A stretch of DNA of 55,429 nucleotides, from positions 1-55,429 of the forward strand of contig JBHELG010000021.1 of NCBI GenBank assembly GCA_046263195.1, given 5' to 3'. A program made the position numbers and the translations under genes. This DNA comes from JBHELG01 sp046263195. GTDB taxonomy: Bacteria; Actinomycetota; Nitriliruptoria; Nitriliruptorales; JAHWKO01. The notes beneath the pieces were generated by a model, which had not been told where the DNA came from, searched no databases, and worked only from the letters and a program-made list of their open reading frames with translations. Of this stretch, positions 18,125-27,169 are shown piece after piece. Each line of letters opens with the position of its first letter. Within the stretch, counting starts at the first letter, position 1.

Positions 18125-18655
18125 ATGAGAGCAAAGAAGGGCCATCAGGCGGGACGGGGGTCGCAGGCCAACGAACCGAAGATCGCCGGAGCACGTGCGT
18201 ATCAGGACGCTCTGCTGGTGGGCGACGGGACTTCCGCTCCCCCACGACCGCTGTTCGTGTTCAACGTGAGGGTGTTTGATGACCGGCTGCTCCCACCGGT
18301 TCTCAGCGGGCCCTCGGAGTGGCCTCAGCGCTACGTCGTCGTCATTCGGCAGTCCGACGGGGGCGTGCGGGGCGAAGGGCCCCTGGCTTCGAGACTCGAG
18401 GCCGACCACGAAGTCACCCGAGCACGGCTCGACCTCCCGGATGCCAGGGTCCACCTCGTCGTCGCGCTGGACCAGAGCGAGGAGGCCTTGAACGCCTTCT
18501 TCGCGCATCCCAGCAGCGTGCGGCTGGTGGCCGAGGAGGGCGCTCGCGCCCGTGCGAGGTACGAGGAGTGGCGGCGCAAGGCAGGTCCTGTCCGCCTGCC
18601 TTACGTCTCGCGAGCTGCGAGACAGCGCAACACTCTTTCTCCTGTCTTCCGCTGA
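18125..18655 (+). CDS. Hypothetical protein, 176 residues
   Basis: Not recognised. The N terminus is basic and low in complexity (MRAKKGHQAGRGSQ). A soluble domain follows (PLFVFNVRVFDDRLLPPVL, RYVVVIRQSDGG, ARVHLVVALDQSEEALNAFF) with alternating strands and helices, and the C-terminal tail is basic. ATG 18125 is preceded by an aaggggc-type Shine-Dalgarno; the frame is open further upstream but lacks similar signals. It lies between the 25-bp dyad and purL. Confidence 0.5.
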   Translation: MRAKKGHQAGRGSQANEPKIAGARAYQDALLVGDGTSAPPRPLFVFNVRVFDDRLLPPVLSGPSEWPQRYVVVIRQSDGGVRGEGPLASRLEADHEVTRARLDLPDARVHLVVALDQSEEALNAFFAHPSSVRLVAEEGARARARYEEWRRKAGPVRLPYVSRAARQRNTLSPVFR

Positions 18656-18843
18656 TTTGGTGCCTGCAGGCTGGGGTCAAGTCCCGCGACGCGAGGCGGA
18701 GTGGATGTCACGAGGCGTGTGATCCTTGGAGCATGCGGACGCGGCCCGAAGGGGGCGGGTCCGCCACTCGGCCCCGTATCCTGCTGCGTGAACGTTCTGT
18801 TCGTCGCCGCCCAGGTGGGTCGAGCCCACCACACGGAGCCATC

Positions 18844-21138
18844 ATGCTCGAGTCCCACGCCGGCGAGACCGCACGGACCTCGGCAGCCGCATCCGGCCTC
18901 TCAGGGGGCGAGGAGGAGCTCGAACCTGGGCAAGCGAGGCGCCTCGCCCGTGAGCTCGGGCTCACCGAAGACGAGTACGAGACGATCACGCGAACACTCG
19001 AGCGCGTGCCGACGCTGTCGGAACTCGGCATGTACTCGGTCATGTGGTCCGAACACTGCTCCTACAAGTCGAGCCGGGATCATCTGAAGACGCTGCCCAC
19101 GGAAGGTTCACATGTCCTTGTCGGGCCGGGTGAGAACGCGGGGGTGGTCGACGTCGGCGACGGCCTCGCCGTTACCTTCAAGATCGAATCGCACAATCAC
19201 CCCTCCTTCGTAGAGCCGTTTCAGGGCGCTGCGACCGGGGTAGGGGGCATCATTCGGGACATCCTCACCATGGGTGCCCGCCCGGTCGCGCTCATGGACC
19301 CACTGCGCTTCGGATTGCCCGACGACCCCTTCCAACGACATCTCGTCGACGGCGTGGTTCGCGGGGTGGGCGGCTACGGCAACTGCGTGGGCGTACCCAA
19401 CATCGGCGGCGAGACCGTGTTCGACGAGACCTATGCCGGCAACCCTCTCGTCAACGTCCTCTGCGTCGGGGTGCTGCCCCGCGATCGGCTCCAGCTCGCA
19501 CGCGCCCAACGGGTCGGCGACCTGGCGGTTCTCATCGGCTCGGCCACGGGCCGTGATGGCATCGGTGGCGCCTCCGTACTCGCCTCGGCGACGTTCGACA
19601 GGGAGAGTGCCGGGAAGCGACCCCGGGTGCAGGTCGGTGACCCCTTCACCGAGAAGCTGCTCATCGAGTGCTGCCTCGAGCTCTACGACCGCGGCTTGCT
19701 CAGAGGTATCCAGGACATGGGCGCGGCAGGTATCACCTGTTCGAGCGCGGAGATGGCAGCGAAGGCTGGGCTCGGCATGCGGGTGGACCTCGCCCGGGTC
19801 CATCTGCGCGAGCCGGATATGGCCTCCTGGGAGATCCTCTGCTCCGAGTCTCAGGAGCGGATGCTCGCTCTCGTCGCCCCCGAGGACCTCAACGCCGTGC
19901 TCGGGGTGTGCGACACGTGGGGCGTGCCCGCCTCGGTCGTCGGGGAAGTGACCGAAGACGGGCATGTCGTGGTCATTCGGGAGGGACGGATCGTCGCGGA
20001 CGCTCCCGCCCGCTCGCTCGTCGAGGAGGTGCCTGCCCACGCCCGCCAGCGGCGCCAGCCTGACTGGCTCGAGCGCTATGGCCTGGTGGACGCCGACGCG
20101 CTGTCGCTGCCCGCAGACCTGCCGCGACTCGTCTTCGACCTGCTCGCGAGCCCAAACGTGTGCAGCAAGCGCTGGGTGTATGAGCAGTACGACGCCCTCG
20201 TCGGGTCCGCGACGATCGCTGGGCCTGGTGGCGACGCGGGCGTGGTACGTCTGGCGGGCACCCGCCGAGCGGTGGCGGTCGCCACGGACGGCAACGGGCG
20301 CTGGTGCGAGCTCGACCCCCGGGAGGGCACTCGACGCGTCGTGGCGGAAGCGGCCCGCAACGTCGCCTGCGCCGGAGCCCATCCCATCGCCGCTACGAAC
20401 TGCTTGAACTTCGGCAACCCGCAGCGGCCCGAGATCATGTGGCAGTTTGCCGAGGCGGTGGCCGGGCTCGGTGAGGCCTGCGCGGCCCTTGGCACGCCAA
20501 TCACTGGCGGCAACGTGAGCTTCTACAACGAGACGCGCGGGCGAGCGATCCATCCCACCCCCGTGGTCGGGGTCCTCGGCCTCCTCGAAGACCTCTCTCA
20601 CGCGGTCTCGATCGGCTTCGTCGCGGAGGGGGACGTCGTCTTCCAGATCGGGGCACCTACCCGTCCCGGTCTGGCCGGGAGCGAACTCCAGCGACTGCTC
20701 GGGGCACCATTCGGTGGGCGGCTCGAAGCCATCGACCTCGCGGTGGAACGACGTCTCCACGGGCTGCTAGCTGCTGCCGCGAAGCTAGGGCTCCTTCGCA
20801 GCGCCCACGACATCTCGGGCGGCGGGCTCGTCGCCACTCTTGCCGAGTCCTGTTTCGCGGGGAACCTGGGGGTGCGCTATCTGCCCGAGCCGGGAGTCGA
20901 CGTCGCGCAACTGCTGTTCAGCGAGTCTCCGAGCCGGGTGATCGTGACGGTTCCCTGGCCGGATGTGCGCGATTTCGAGGGGCTCTGCGAGGTGCGTGGG
21001 GTGTCGGCGCGCCGGGCAGGGGTGGTGGTCGGTGACCGTCTCGAAATCCAAGGGATTATCGATCTTCCGCTCGAAGGGCTGCGCCATAGCTGGGAGACCG
21101 GATTGAGCGCTGCGCTCGAGCCCGAGGGCCTGGCGTGA
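18844..21138 (+). CDS. purL: Phosphoribosylformylglycinamidine synthase subunit PurL (short type)
   Basis: The 764-residue PurL synthetase subunit that makes FGAM from FGAR with ATP and ammonia from PurQ, in complex with PurS. It shows LGMYSVMWSEHCSYKSS (with the catalytic His), FKIESHNHPSFVEPFQGAAT, TMGARPVALMDPL, the second-half ATDGNGRW and ITGGNVSFYNE, and ISGGGLVATLAES. The ATG at 18844 has acggag upstream; the frame is open for 500 bp before it, but that stretch has no PurL similarity. Confidence 0.97.
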   Translation: MLESHAGETARTSAAASGLSGGEEELEPGQARRLARELGLTEDEYETITRTLERVPTLSELGMYSVMWSEHCSYKSSRDHLKTLPTEGSHVLVGPGENAGVVDVGDGLAVTFKIESHNHPSFVEPFQGAATGVGGIIRDILTMGARPVALMDPLRFGLPDDPFQRHLVDGVVRGVGGYGNCVGVPNIGGETVFDETYAGNPLVNVLCVGVLPRDRLQLARAQRVGDLAVLIGSATGRDGIGGASVLASATFDRESAGKRPRVQVGDPFTEKLLIECCLELYDRGLLRGIQDMGAAGITCSSAEMAAKAGLGMRVDLARVHLREPDMASWEILCSESQERMLALVAPEDLNAVLGVCDTWGVPASVVGEVTEDGHVVVIREGRIVADAPARSLVEEVPAHARQRRQPDWLERYGLVDADALSLPADLPRLVFDLLASPNVCSKRWVYEQYDALVGSATIAGPGGDAGVVRLAGTRRAVAVATDGNGRWCELDPREGTRRVVAEAARNVACAGAHPIAATNCLNFGNPQRPEIMWQFAEAVAGLGEACAALGTPITGGNVSFYNETRGRAIHPTPVVGVLGLLEDLSHAVSIGFVAEGDVVFQIGAPTRPGLAGSELQRLLGAPFGGRLEAIDLAVERRLHGLLAAAAKLGLLRSAHDISGGGLVATLAESCFAGNLGVRYLPEPGVDVAQLLFSESPSRVIVTVPWPDVRDFEGLCEVRGVSARRAGVVVGDRLEIQGIIDLPLEGLRHSWETGLSAALEPEGLA

Positions 21139-21152
21139 GCTGATCCATACAG

Positions 21153-21232
21153 GGCCAAGACCGCTCAGGCCCAAGACCGTTACTACGACCTCTCAGGCCA
21201 AGACCGCTCAGGCCCTAACGGCTACGACGGCC
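21153..21232 (-). repeat. AGCGGTCTTGG repeat cluster between convergent genes
   Basis: GGCCAAGACCGCTCAGGCCC occurs at 21153-21172 and again, identically, at 21196-21215 (43-bp period). Between them is a variant unit (ccaagaccgttactacgacctctcagg) and after them a third (ggccctaacggctacgacggcc). Read on the minus strand these are the same units as at 4890-5024. The cluster fills the gap between the converging purL and acyl-CoA dehydrogenase genes. Confidence 0.75.
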
Positions 21233-21233
21233 G

Positions 21234-23117
21234 TCACGTCAGGTTCTGCTCGCCGAGCATCGGTCCCTCGCCCGATGGGTCGAGGATGCCGCGCTCGGCA
21301 AAGGCATAACGGCCCGACAGCACGCGCTGCGCGGCGACGTAGTTCACATCGTCGTCGTTGTGCCACAGGTCGTAGAACAGCTGCTCGACGCGGCGACGGG
21401 CACCGCGGCAGAAAACGTCGGCGAGTTCGACCGCGCCGCGCGTGTCCCCGGACGCCTCGTCGAGCAGCATCGGGGCGCGCACGCATGTCGCACTCATCGC
21501 ATACAGCTCCGCTCCGAGGTCCACGATACGACCGAGAAAGCTCTGTCGCCGCTCGAGCTTCGCCTGCCAGCGGGTGATGGCGTAGAAGGTGGAGCGGGCG
21601 AGTTTGCGGGCGCTGCGCTCGATGAAACGGATGTGGGAGGCGAGCTCACCGAACTCCCCGTACGACCGGGGAAGGACGCCCCTACCTAACGTCAGCTGAG
21701 GCAACCACCGGGCGTAGAACCCAGCAGCCTCGAGGGCGATCCTCCCTTTCGCGCTCAAGCCCACATCAGGCCCGACGAGACCGCCGGCGACCTGCAGATG
21801 CTGGTCGACCGCCTCCCGCGCGACGAGCAGGTGCATGATTTCCGTGGAGCCTTCGAAGATGCGGTTGATGCGCAGGTCGCGTAGGACCTGCTCGGCGGGG
21901 ACCGGCTTCTCACCGCGGGACTTCAGCGACGCAGCGGTTTCGAAGCCTCGGCCGCCGCGGATCTGGACCAGCTCGTCGACCGCTCGCCAGGCCATCTCCG
22001 ATGCATAGAGCTTCGTGAGGGCGGCTTCGATCCGGATGTCGCGGTCTCCCCTGTCCGCCATCGTGCTGGACAGTTCGACGAGGGCCTCCAACGCGAACGC
22101 CATGCCGGCTATGTATGCGACCTTTTGGGCGATCGCGTCGTGTTCCCCGATGCGCCTGCCCCATTGCACACGCTCGTCGCACCACTCCCGGGCGATCTTC
22201 AAGGCCCACTTGGTCGCGGCGGCACAGATGGCGGGCAGCGAGAGACGACCGACGTTGAGTGTGGTCAGGGCGATTCGCAGCCCCTGACCCTCCTCCCCTA
22301 TTCGGTCCTGCTCGGGAACGCGTACCTGTTCGAAACGGGTGACGCCGTTCTCGATGCCTCGCAGTCCCATGAACTCGTTGCGGTGTTCGACGCTGACGCC
22401 AGGGGCATGGGCGTCGACGACGAACGCCGAGAGCCCCCCTCTGTGGCCTTTGCCCCCTGGCACCCGCGCAACGACCATGAGCCGGTCGGCGATCACTCCG
22501 TTCGTGGTCCACAGCTTGACGCCGTCGAGCAGGTAGGAGCGGTCGTCGTCGGCCGGGGTGGCCGTCGTGGTCACACGGGCGGGATCGCTGCCGACCTGTG
22601 GCTCGCTGATCAGGAAGGCGCTGATCTCCAACTTGGCGGCCAGCGGCAGATACCGCCGCTTCTGCTCCTCGCTTCCGAAGAGGTTCAGTGGCTGAGGCAC
22701 ACCGATGGATTGGTGGGCGCTGAGGAGCGTTGACAAGGACGCGTGCCAGGAGCCGGCCAACATGAGGGCTCGGCTGTAGTACAGCTGCGAGAGACCCAAT
22801 CCCCCGTAGTCTGCGTCGATCTTCATGCCGAACGCCCCGAGGTCCTTCAGACCTTCCACGATCCGCGCGGGGATCTTCGCATCCTGCTCGATCTGAGCCG
22901 GATCGACCTCCTGGCGCAGGAAACTCTCGAGCCGCCTCAGGAACGGCTCTCCCTTGCGTCGTTCCTGCTCGCTGGGACGAGGGTGGGGGTGGATGAGGTC
23001 GAGCCGTAAGCGGCCCAGGAACAGCTCCTTGCCGAAGCTCGGCTCGCGCCACTCCTTTTGCCGCGCGTCTTCTGCGACCTGGCGAGCTTGCGCTTCGGAC
23101 ACGCCCACTTCAGGCAT
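21234..23117 (-). CDS. Acyl-CoA dehydrogenase (long form)
   Basis: A 627-residue flavoprotein of the acyl-CoA dehydrogenase family, which introduces the alpha-beta double bond in fatty acyl-CoA. Typical elements are FLISEPQVGSDPARVTTTAT (FAD/substrate region), WTTNGVIADRLMVVAR, the RVQWGRRIGEHDAIAQK helix, and QIRGGRGFETAASLKS. In RINRIFEGSTEIMHLLVAREA the glutamate of FEGST is at the usual catalytic-base position. A ~170-residue extra C-terminal helical domain makes it VLCAD/ACAD9-like rather than the short 380-residue type. The start at 23117 is preceded by the repeat element. Substrate length cannot be told. Confidence 0.92.
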   Translation of the reverse strand: MPEVGVSEAQARQVAEDARQKEWREPSFGKELFLGRLRLDLIHPHPRPSEQERRKGEPFLRRLESFLRQEVDPAQIEQDAKIPARIVEGLKDLGAFGMKIDADYGGLGLSQLYYSRALMLAGSWHASLSTLLSAHQSIGVPQPLNLFGSEEQKRRYLPLAAKLEISAFLISEPQVGSDPARVTTTATPADDDRSYLLDGVKLWTTNGVIADRLMVVARVPGGKGHRGGLSAFVVDAHAPGVSVEHRNEFMGLRGIENGVTRFEQVRVPEQDRIGEEGQGLRIALTTLNVGRLSLPAICAAATKWALKIAREWCDERVQWGRRIGEHDAIAQKVAYIAGMAFALEALVELSSTMADRGDRDIRIEAALTKLYASEMAWRAVDELVQIRGGRGFETAASLKSRGEKPVPAEQVLRDLRINRIFEGSTEIMHLLVAREAVDQHLQVAGGLVGPDVGLSAKGRIALEAAGFYARWLPQLTLGRGVLPRSYGEFGELASHIRFIERSARKLARSTFYAITRWQAKLERRQSFLGRIVDLGAELYAMSATCVRAPMLLDEASGDTRGAVELADVFCRGARRRVEQLFYDLWHNDDDVNYVAAQRVLSGRYAFAERGILDPSGEGPMLGEQNLT

Positions 23118-23143
23118 CCTCCTCCCCTCGACTTGTCCCGCCC

Positions 23144-23206
23144 ACGGTCTTGGGCGATCTTGTCGCGGTCTTCGCTGCGCAAAGATCCGCTCCTACTCCA
23201 AGACCG
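23144..23206 (-). repeat. Dispersed repeat copy downstream of nadB (inverted relative to 26067-26128)
   Basis: On the minus strand this stretch reads gcggtcttggagtaggagcg followed by gatctttgcgcagcgaagac. It aligns with the copy at 26067-26128 over about 62 bp with roughly 8 differences and one gap. It lies between the acyl-CoA dehydrogenase start and the nadB stop. Confidence 0.8.
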
Positions 23207-23335
23207 CTCCCGCCCTGGTGACGCACCGCCTGCTGGCGCGCATCGTATGCACGGCACGGGAGCGTCTCGGCGGCTGGCAACGATCCGGAAGGCGGCGTCA
23301 GGGGAGCGTGCTCGGGGGAGCACACCCTGACTGGC
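23207..23335. other. Intergenic gap upstream of the repeat copy, no gene seen
   Basis: About 130 bp between the repeat element and the nadB stop, without a supported reading frame or clear terminator. Confidence 0.3.
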
Positions 23336-24961
23336 TCACGCCGCCATCTCTTCCAGTCGCGGTCCGGCGACGACCCGCGGTTGGCCAGTCGGGGCGAGCG
23401 TGACGTAGAGCCGCCGCTGCCAAGCCTCGTCCTCGCCGGGATGATCGGCGCGCTTGTGCGCACCCCTGCTCTCGCACCGGGCGAGCGCCGCCGCGGCGAT
23501 GAGCCGTGCCACGAGGATGGGTCCGCTCTCGGGCGACCCTGCAACCTCGGCCAGTTCCCCGAGGCGATGATCCGCTTCGGCGAGGCCGCGAGCGTCGCGG
23601 AGGAGGCCGACACGCTGCCACATGATGTGGCGGAGCTCCCGCATGACCACGCAAGCACGCCCCCGGCTCCCCGAGGTCCGATCCCTGGCCCCTCCGAGCG
23701 GTCGCACCGGCCCCTGGGAAGTGGCGAGTTCCGCACCGCCACTGACCAAGGGAGGCGGCAACTCGCAGTCAGCCAGGTCACGGGCGAGGCGAGAGCCGAA
23801 TACGAGCGCTTCGAGGAGCGAGTTGCTGCCCAGCCGGTTGGCGCCGTGCACGCCGGTGCACGCGACCTCGCCGCAGGCCCACAGGCCGGGGAGGGAGGTC
23901 TGGCCGTAAGCGTCGACGGCAACGCCACCCATGTGATAGTGGGCCGCCGGCGAGATCGGCAGGGGCTGGCTGGACGGGTCGAGACCGTGGCGGTGGCAGG
24001 CGGTGTGGACCGTGGGGAACCGCCTGCTCACGCCGGAGATCGGGCGTAGATCGAGCAACACCTCGTGGCCCGCTTCCCGATGCCGCCAGACGGCTCGCGC
24101 CAGCACGTCCCGTGGAGCGAGCTCGCCAGTCGGCCCGGAGAGGAAGCGTGCGCCGGTCTCGTCCACGATGACGGCCCCCTCACCGCGAAGGGCCTCGGTC
24201 AGCAGTGGCATGGGATGTGTGCCGACGTCGAGGACGGTGGGATGGAACTGGACGAACTCGAGATCCGCCAGGCGGGCACCGGCTACGGCCGCCATGGCAA
24301 GGCCGTCCCCGGTGGAGTCCGGGGGGTTGGTCGTGTAGCGGTAGAGCCCGCCGATCCCTCCGGTGGCGAGAACAACGGCCCGTCCCATGCAACTCACCCA
24401 CCGGCCCTGCGCGGTGCGGACGAGGATCCCACGGACTCGTCCCGCGTCGTCCACGAGTAGTCCGCGCGCCTGTGTGTGGGTGAGGGCATGGACAGTGGGA
24501 GTGGCCCGTACGACGTCGACGAGAAGCCGGACGAGTTCGGCGCCCGTGGCGTCGCCCCCGGCTCGCACGACCCGCCGCCGGCTGTGACCGGCCTCGCGAC
24601 TCAGGGCGAGCGTGCCCTCATTCGAGCGTTCGAATCGGGCCCCCTGATCGAGCAGGCGACGCAGGAGGCGTGGTCCCTCCGTGGTCAACAACTCGACCGC
24701 CAAGGGGTCGTTCAGTCCGCCGCCGACGGCGAAGGTGTCGTCGGCGTGCCTGGAAGGAGAGTCTGCGCCGTCCAATGCGACCGCGACCCCACCTTGTGCC
24801 AATCCCGTCGAACTCGATTGACCGAGACCGGACCTCGTGACCAGCGTCACGGTGCGGGGCGCGACCTCCGCCGCCACGGTCAGCCCCGCCGCCCCGCTCC
24901 CGACCACCACCAGATCGGCGGAAAGGCGGTCGCAGGTGGTTAGGGGGCCCGACCGGGTCAT
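23336..24961 (-). CDS. nadB: L-aspartate oxidase NadB
   Basis: NadB oxidises aspartate to iminoaspartate with FAD, the first step of de novo NAD synthesis. The 541-residue sequence has the FAD dinucleotide motif VVVGSGAAGLTVAAE (residues about 18-32), SSTGLAQGGVAVAL, the EALRGEGAVIVDETGARFL region, and the C-terminal FAD element GVHGANRLGSNSLLEALVFG, followed by a helical C-terminal domain. Its ATG overlaps the nadA stop (ATGA, 24958-24961), so the two are translated together. Confidence 0.96.
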   Translation of the reverse strand: MTRSGPLTTCDRLSADLVVVGSGAAGLTVAAEVAPRTVTLVTRSGLGQSSSTGLAQGGVAVALDGADSPSRHADDTFAVGGGLNDPLAVELLTTEGPRLLRRLLDQGARFERSNEGTLALSREAGHSRRRVVRAGGDATGAELVRLLVDVVRATPTVHALTHTQARGLLVDDAGRVRGILVRTAQGRWVSCMGRAVVLATGGIGGLYRYTTNPPDSTGDGLAMAAVAGARLADLEFVQFHPTVLDVGTHPMPLLTEALRGEGAVIVDETGARFLSGPTGELAPRDVLARAVWRHREAGHEVLLDLRPISGVSRRFPTVHTACHRHGLDPSSQPLPISPAAHYHMGGVAVDAYGQTSLPGLWACGEVACTGVHGANRLGSNSLLEALVFGSRLARDLADCELPPPLVSGGAELATSQGPVRPLGGARDRTSGSRGRACVVMRELRHIMWQRVGLLRDARGLAEADHRLGELAEVAGSPESGPILVARLIAAAALARCESRGAHKRADHPGEDEAWQRRLYVTLAPTGQPRVVAGPRLEEMAA

Positions 24962-25977
24962 CGAGGACTTCCGCGACCGACGCTCAACATCCGCTCGACC
25001 GCGCGCCGGGCAGGGATGGCGATACGGGAGGGGATCTCGATCGTGGGTTCGAGCCGTTCGAGCGCATGGTGGATCTTGTCCAGGGTTATGCGCTTCATGT
25101 GCGGGCAGAGGTTGCAGGGCCTCACGAACTCGACGTCAGGGCAGTCCACGGCGACGTTGTCGCTCATGGAACATTCCGTCAGCAGCACGACCCGCTCGGG
25201 CCGACGCTCGGTCACGTGGCGGATCATCCCAGCGGTGGAGCCAACGTAGTCTGCTCCCGCCAGAACCTCTGGTGGACACTCCGGGTGGGCGAGGATCTCC
25301 ACGCCGGGTACCTGCTCCCGGAAGGTTCGCAGGTCCTCGGCGGTGAACCGCTCATGGACCTCGCAGTGCCCCTTCCACAGAATGATCCTCACGCGCGTCT
25401 GACTCGCGACGTAACGCCCGAGATATTCGTCCGGCAGGAAGATGACCCGGTCCACCCCGAGGGACTCCACCACTTCCACGGCGTTCGAAGACGTACAGCA
25501 GACATCGGACTCCGCCTTGACTGCGGCGGAGGTGTTCACGTACGTCACCACGGGGACGTCCGGGTAACGGCTGCGCAGCAGACGCACATCGTCCGCGGTG
25601 ATGGACGCGGCCAGTGAGCAGCCGGCAGCGAGATCCGGCAGAAGGACGGTCTTGTCGGGGTTCAGGAGCTTGGCGGTCTCGGCCATGAAGTGGACCCCGG
25701 CGAGGACGATGACATCCGCCTCGGTCTCCGCGGCTCGGCGGGCCAATGCCAGAGAGTCACCCGTAACGTCGGCGACCCCGTGGAAGATCTCTGGCGTCTG
25801 ATAGTTGTGCGCGAGCACGACGGCGTTGCGCTGACGCTTCAGGTCCTCGATCCCCTCGATCAGGGCTGCATGAAGGCGCAATTCCAAGGCTGGCATGGCC
25901 CGCTCGGGAAGGGACTGGCCCAGATCGGATGGCATGCCTTCGGGCGCGAAGGTCGGTAGAGCCTGCCGTGCCGTCAT
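24958..25977 (-). CDS. nadA: Quinolinate synthase NadA
   Basis: NadA condenses iminoaspartate with dihydroxyacetone phosphate to quinolinate using a [4Fe-4S] cluster. The 339-residue protein shows VVLAHNYQTPEI, GVHFMAETAKLLNPDKTVL, and the three cluster cysteines in AGCSLAAS, HPECPPEV and NLCPHMKRI. The ATG at 25977 is preceded by a weak cggggttcc Shine-Dalgarno. It is the first gene of the nadA-nadB operon, whose promoter is overlaid by a palindrome. No nadC is present in the window. Confidence 0.97.
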   Translation of the reverse strand: MTARQALPTFAPEGMPSDLGQSLPERAMPALELRLHAALIEGIEDLKRQRNAVVLAHNYQTPEIFHGVADVTGDSLALARRAAETEADVIVLAGVHFMAETAKLLNPDKTVLLPDLAAGCSLAASITADDVRLLRSRYPDVPVVTYVNTSAAVKAESDVCCTSSNAVEVVESLGVDRVIFLPDEYLGRYVASQTRVRIILWKGHCEVHERFTAEDLRTFREQVPGVEILAHPECPPEVLAGADYVGSTAGMIRHVTERRPERVVLLTECSMSDNVAVDCPDVEFVRPCNLCPHMKRITLDKIHHALERLEPTIEIPSRIAIPARRAVERMLSVGRGSPR

Positions 25978-25986
25978 GGAACCCCG

Positions 25987-26007
25987 TTATGCTCGGCTTG
26001 AGCATAA
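25987..26007. promoter_or_regulatory. Candidate NrtR operator
   Basis: A perfect 21-bp inverted repeat, TTATGCTC (25987-25994), spacer ggctt, GAGCATAA (26000-26007). It overlaps the end of the nadA -10 box and the expected start of transcription. The NAD regulator NrtR is encoded immediately upstream, so I infer that this is its operator. Confidence 0.75.
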
Positions 26008-26034
26008 GTTATCGAGGTTAGGGTACGGGGTCAA
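26006..26034 (-). promoter_or_regulatory. nadA promoter
   Basis: On the minus strand TTGACC (26034-26029) and TAACTT (26011-26006) are separated by 17 bp. The expected start is near 25999, inside the palindromic operator, leaving a 5' leader of about 22 bases. Confidence 0.7.
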
Positions 26035-26066
26035 GCGCGTCCGGGCACATTTCAAGGGGTGGCAGG

Positions 26067-26128
26067 GCGGTCTTCGAGCAGGAGCGGGTCTTTGCGCAGC
26101 AAAGACCGCGACGAGACTGCTCAGACCG
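26067..26128 (+). repeat. Dispersed repeat copy upstream of nadA
   Basis: Contains gcggtcttcgagcaggagcg and a perfect 9-bp hairpin, GGTCTTTGC (26087-26095), loop GCA, GCAAAGACC (26099-26107). It is about 85-87 percent identical to the inverted copy at 23144-23206. It lies between the nrtR stop and the nadA promoter and could also end nrtR transcription. Confidence 0.8.
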
Positions 26129-26140
26129 CCGGTGGGACAA

Positions 26141-27169
26141 TTACGGGCTGCCGCGCAGCTCGGGGACCCCGATTCCGGGCACGGGGCGCTCACGCAGCAC
26201 ATCGCGCCGGAACCGGAACAGCTCGGCGGGGCGTCCGCCCGTGCGAGGCTCGAGCTCGCCTGTGCCCTCCACAAGGCCTCCCCGTTCGACGAGACGGCGG
26301 AAGTTCTGCTTGTGGAGACGGACACCTGACAATGCCTCGACGACCCGTTGGAGCTGCAGGAGCGTGAAGGTCGGGGGCAGAAGTTCGAACACGACCGGGC
26401 GGTACCTCAGCTTTCCCCGCAACCTGCCGAGAGCGGTTGCGAGCATGCGGCGATGATCGAGCGCCATGGGACGACCCAGCTCGCGTCCCGAGAAGACGTT
26501 CGTCTCTACCCGCCCGGCGACCGTCGGTCGCCCGTCCGGCCCCCGCTCCGTTGCCCCTCGGCGGGCGCGCAAGGACTCCGATACGAGACCGACCTCGTAC
26601 AACAGCTCGTACCGTTCCAGCACCCGCTCGCGATCCCAGGGTGCGCCGTAGAGCCCGAAGGTAATGGCGGCACGGTCGCGGCGCCTGACCTTGACGGCGG
26701 GATCGGGTGACCCTGCCACCCAGTCCTCGATCGTGGGCCTGACGTAACGGTCGATGACGAGGGGCCGGCCTTCCCGCCAGTCCTCCCAGGGCAGGTAGCG
26801 ATAGAGGTCCCGCCAGCGGGCCTGCAAGGTCGGCGGGCTCTCCCGCATGAGTGCGAGGTAGGCAATGGAGATGACCCGGCCGTTCGGTCGAGGATCACGG
26901 TCTCGGTCGCCGAAGGTGTAGAGCTGTTCCACGTATCCGAGCTGCATGCCGGTCTGCTCGCTGACCCACCTTCGCAACCCGAGCTCCAGCGTGCGGTCAT
27001 AGGTGAGGTCGAGGCCCCCGAAGGGAAGCGCATCGAGTGCGCCCTCGTCAGCGTCCTCGACGGCAGGGACCCGCTCGGGCTCGCCGGATTCGAGCGTGAG
27101 GACTCGAGGCACCTCGTCGGTGACCGCGAGAATGACCGCGTTCAGCCCGATTGCGACGGGAGCGTCAAT
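26141..27169 (-). CDS. nrtR: NrtR, Nudix-related transcriptional regulator of NAD metabolism
   Basis: NrtR proteins are repressors that sense ADP-ribose-type NAD derivatives through a Nudix-like domain and bind DNA with a C-terminal winged helix. Here the Nudix box is degenerate (GGLDLTYDRTLELGLRRWVS: Asp, Arg and Ser replace key acidic residues), as in this family. The C terminus has the NrtR signature FTLLQLQRVVEAL, HKQNFRRLVERGGLVE and GGRPAELFRFR. A GTG at 27112 would cut off the first Nudix strand. The frame stays open upstream and encodes APVAIGLNAVILAVTD, which fits the family. No ATG/GTG/TTG is available there; an ATT at 27169 follows a strong ggaggaaggagg. I therefore place the start at 27169 tentatively. 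The gene sits just upstream of nadA. Confidence 0.85.
   Translation of the reverse strand: MDAPVAIGLNAVILAVTDEVPRVLTLESGEPERVPAVEDADEGALDALPFGGLDLTYDRTLELGLRRWVSEQTGMQLGYVEQLYTFGDRDRDPRPNGRVISIAYLALMRESPPTLQARWRDLYRYLPWEDWREGRPLVIDRYVRPTIEDWVAGSPDPAVKVRRRDRAAITFGLYGAPWDRERVLERYELLYEVGLVSESLRARRGATERGPDGRPTVAGRVETNVFSGRELGRPMALDHRRMLATALGRLRGKLRYRPVVFELLPPTFTLLQLQRVVEALSGVRLHKQNFRRLVERGGLVEGTGELEPRTGGRPAELFRFRRDVLRERPVPGIGVPELRGSP

Noticed and set aside
18319..18843. Long N-terminal extension of PurL
   Set aside because: The stretch has no PurL similarity and overlaps another frame; ATG 18844 gives the standard length.
19108..20760. 550-codon antisense frame over purL
   Set aside because: Shadow frame with low-complexity His/Arg/Asp-rich translation; purL is certain.
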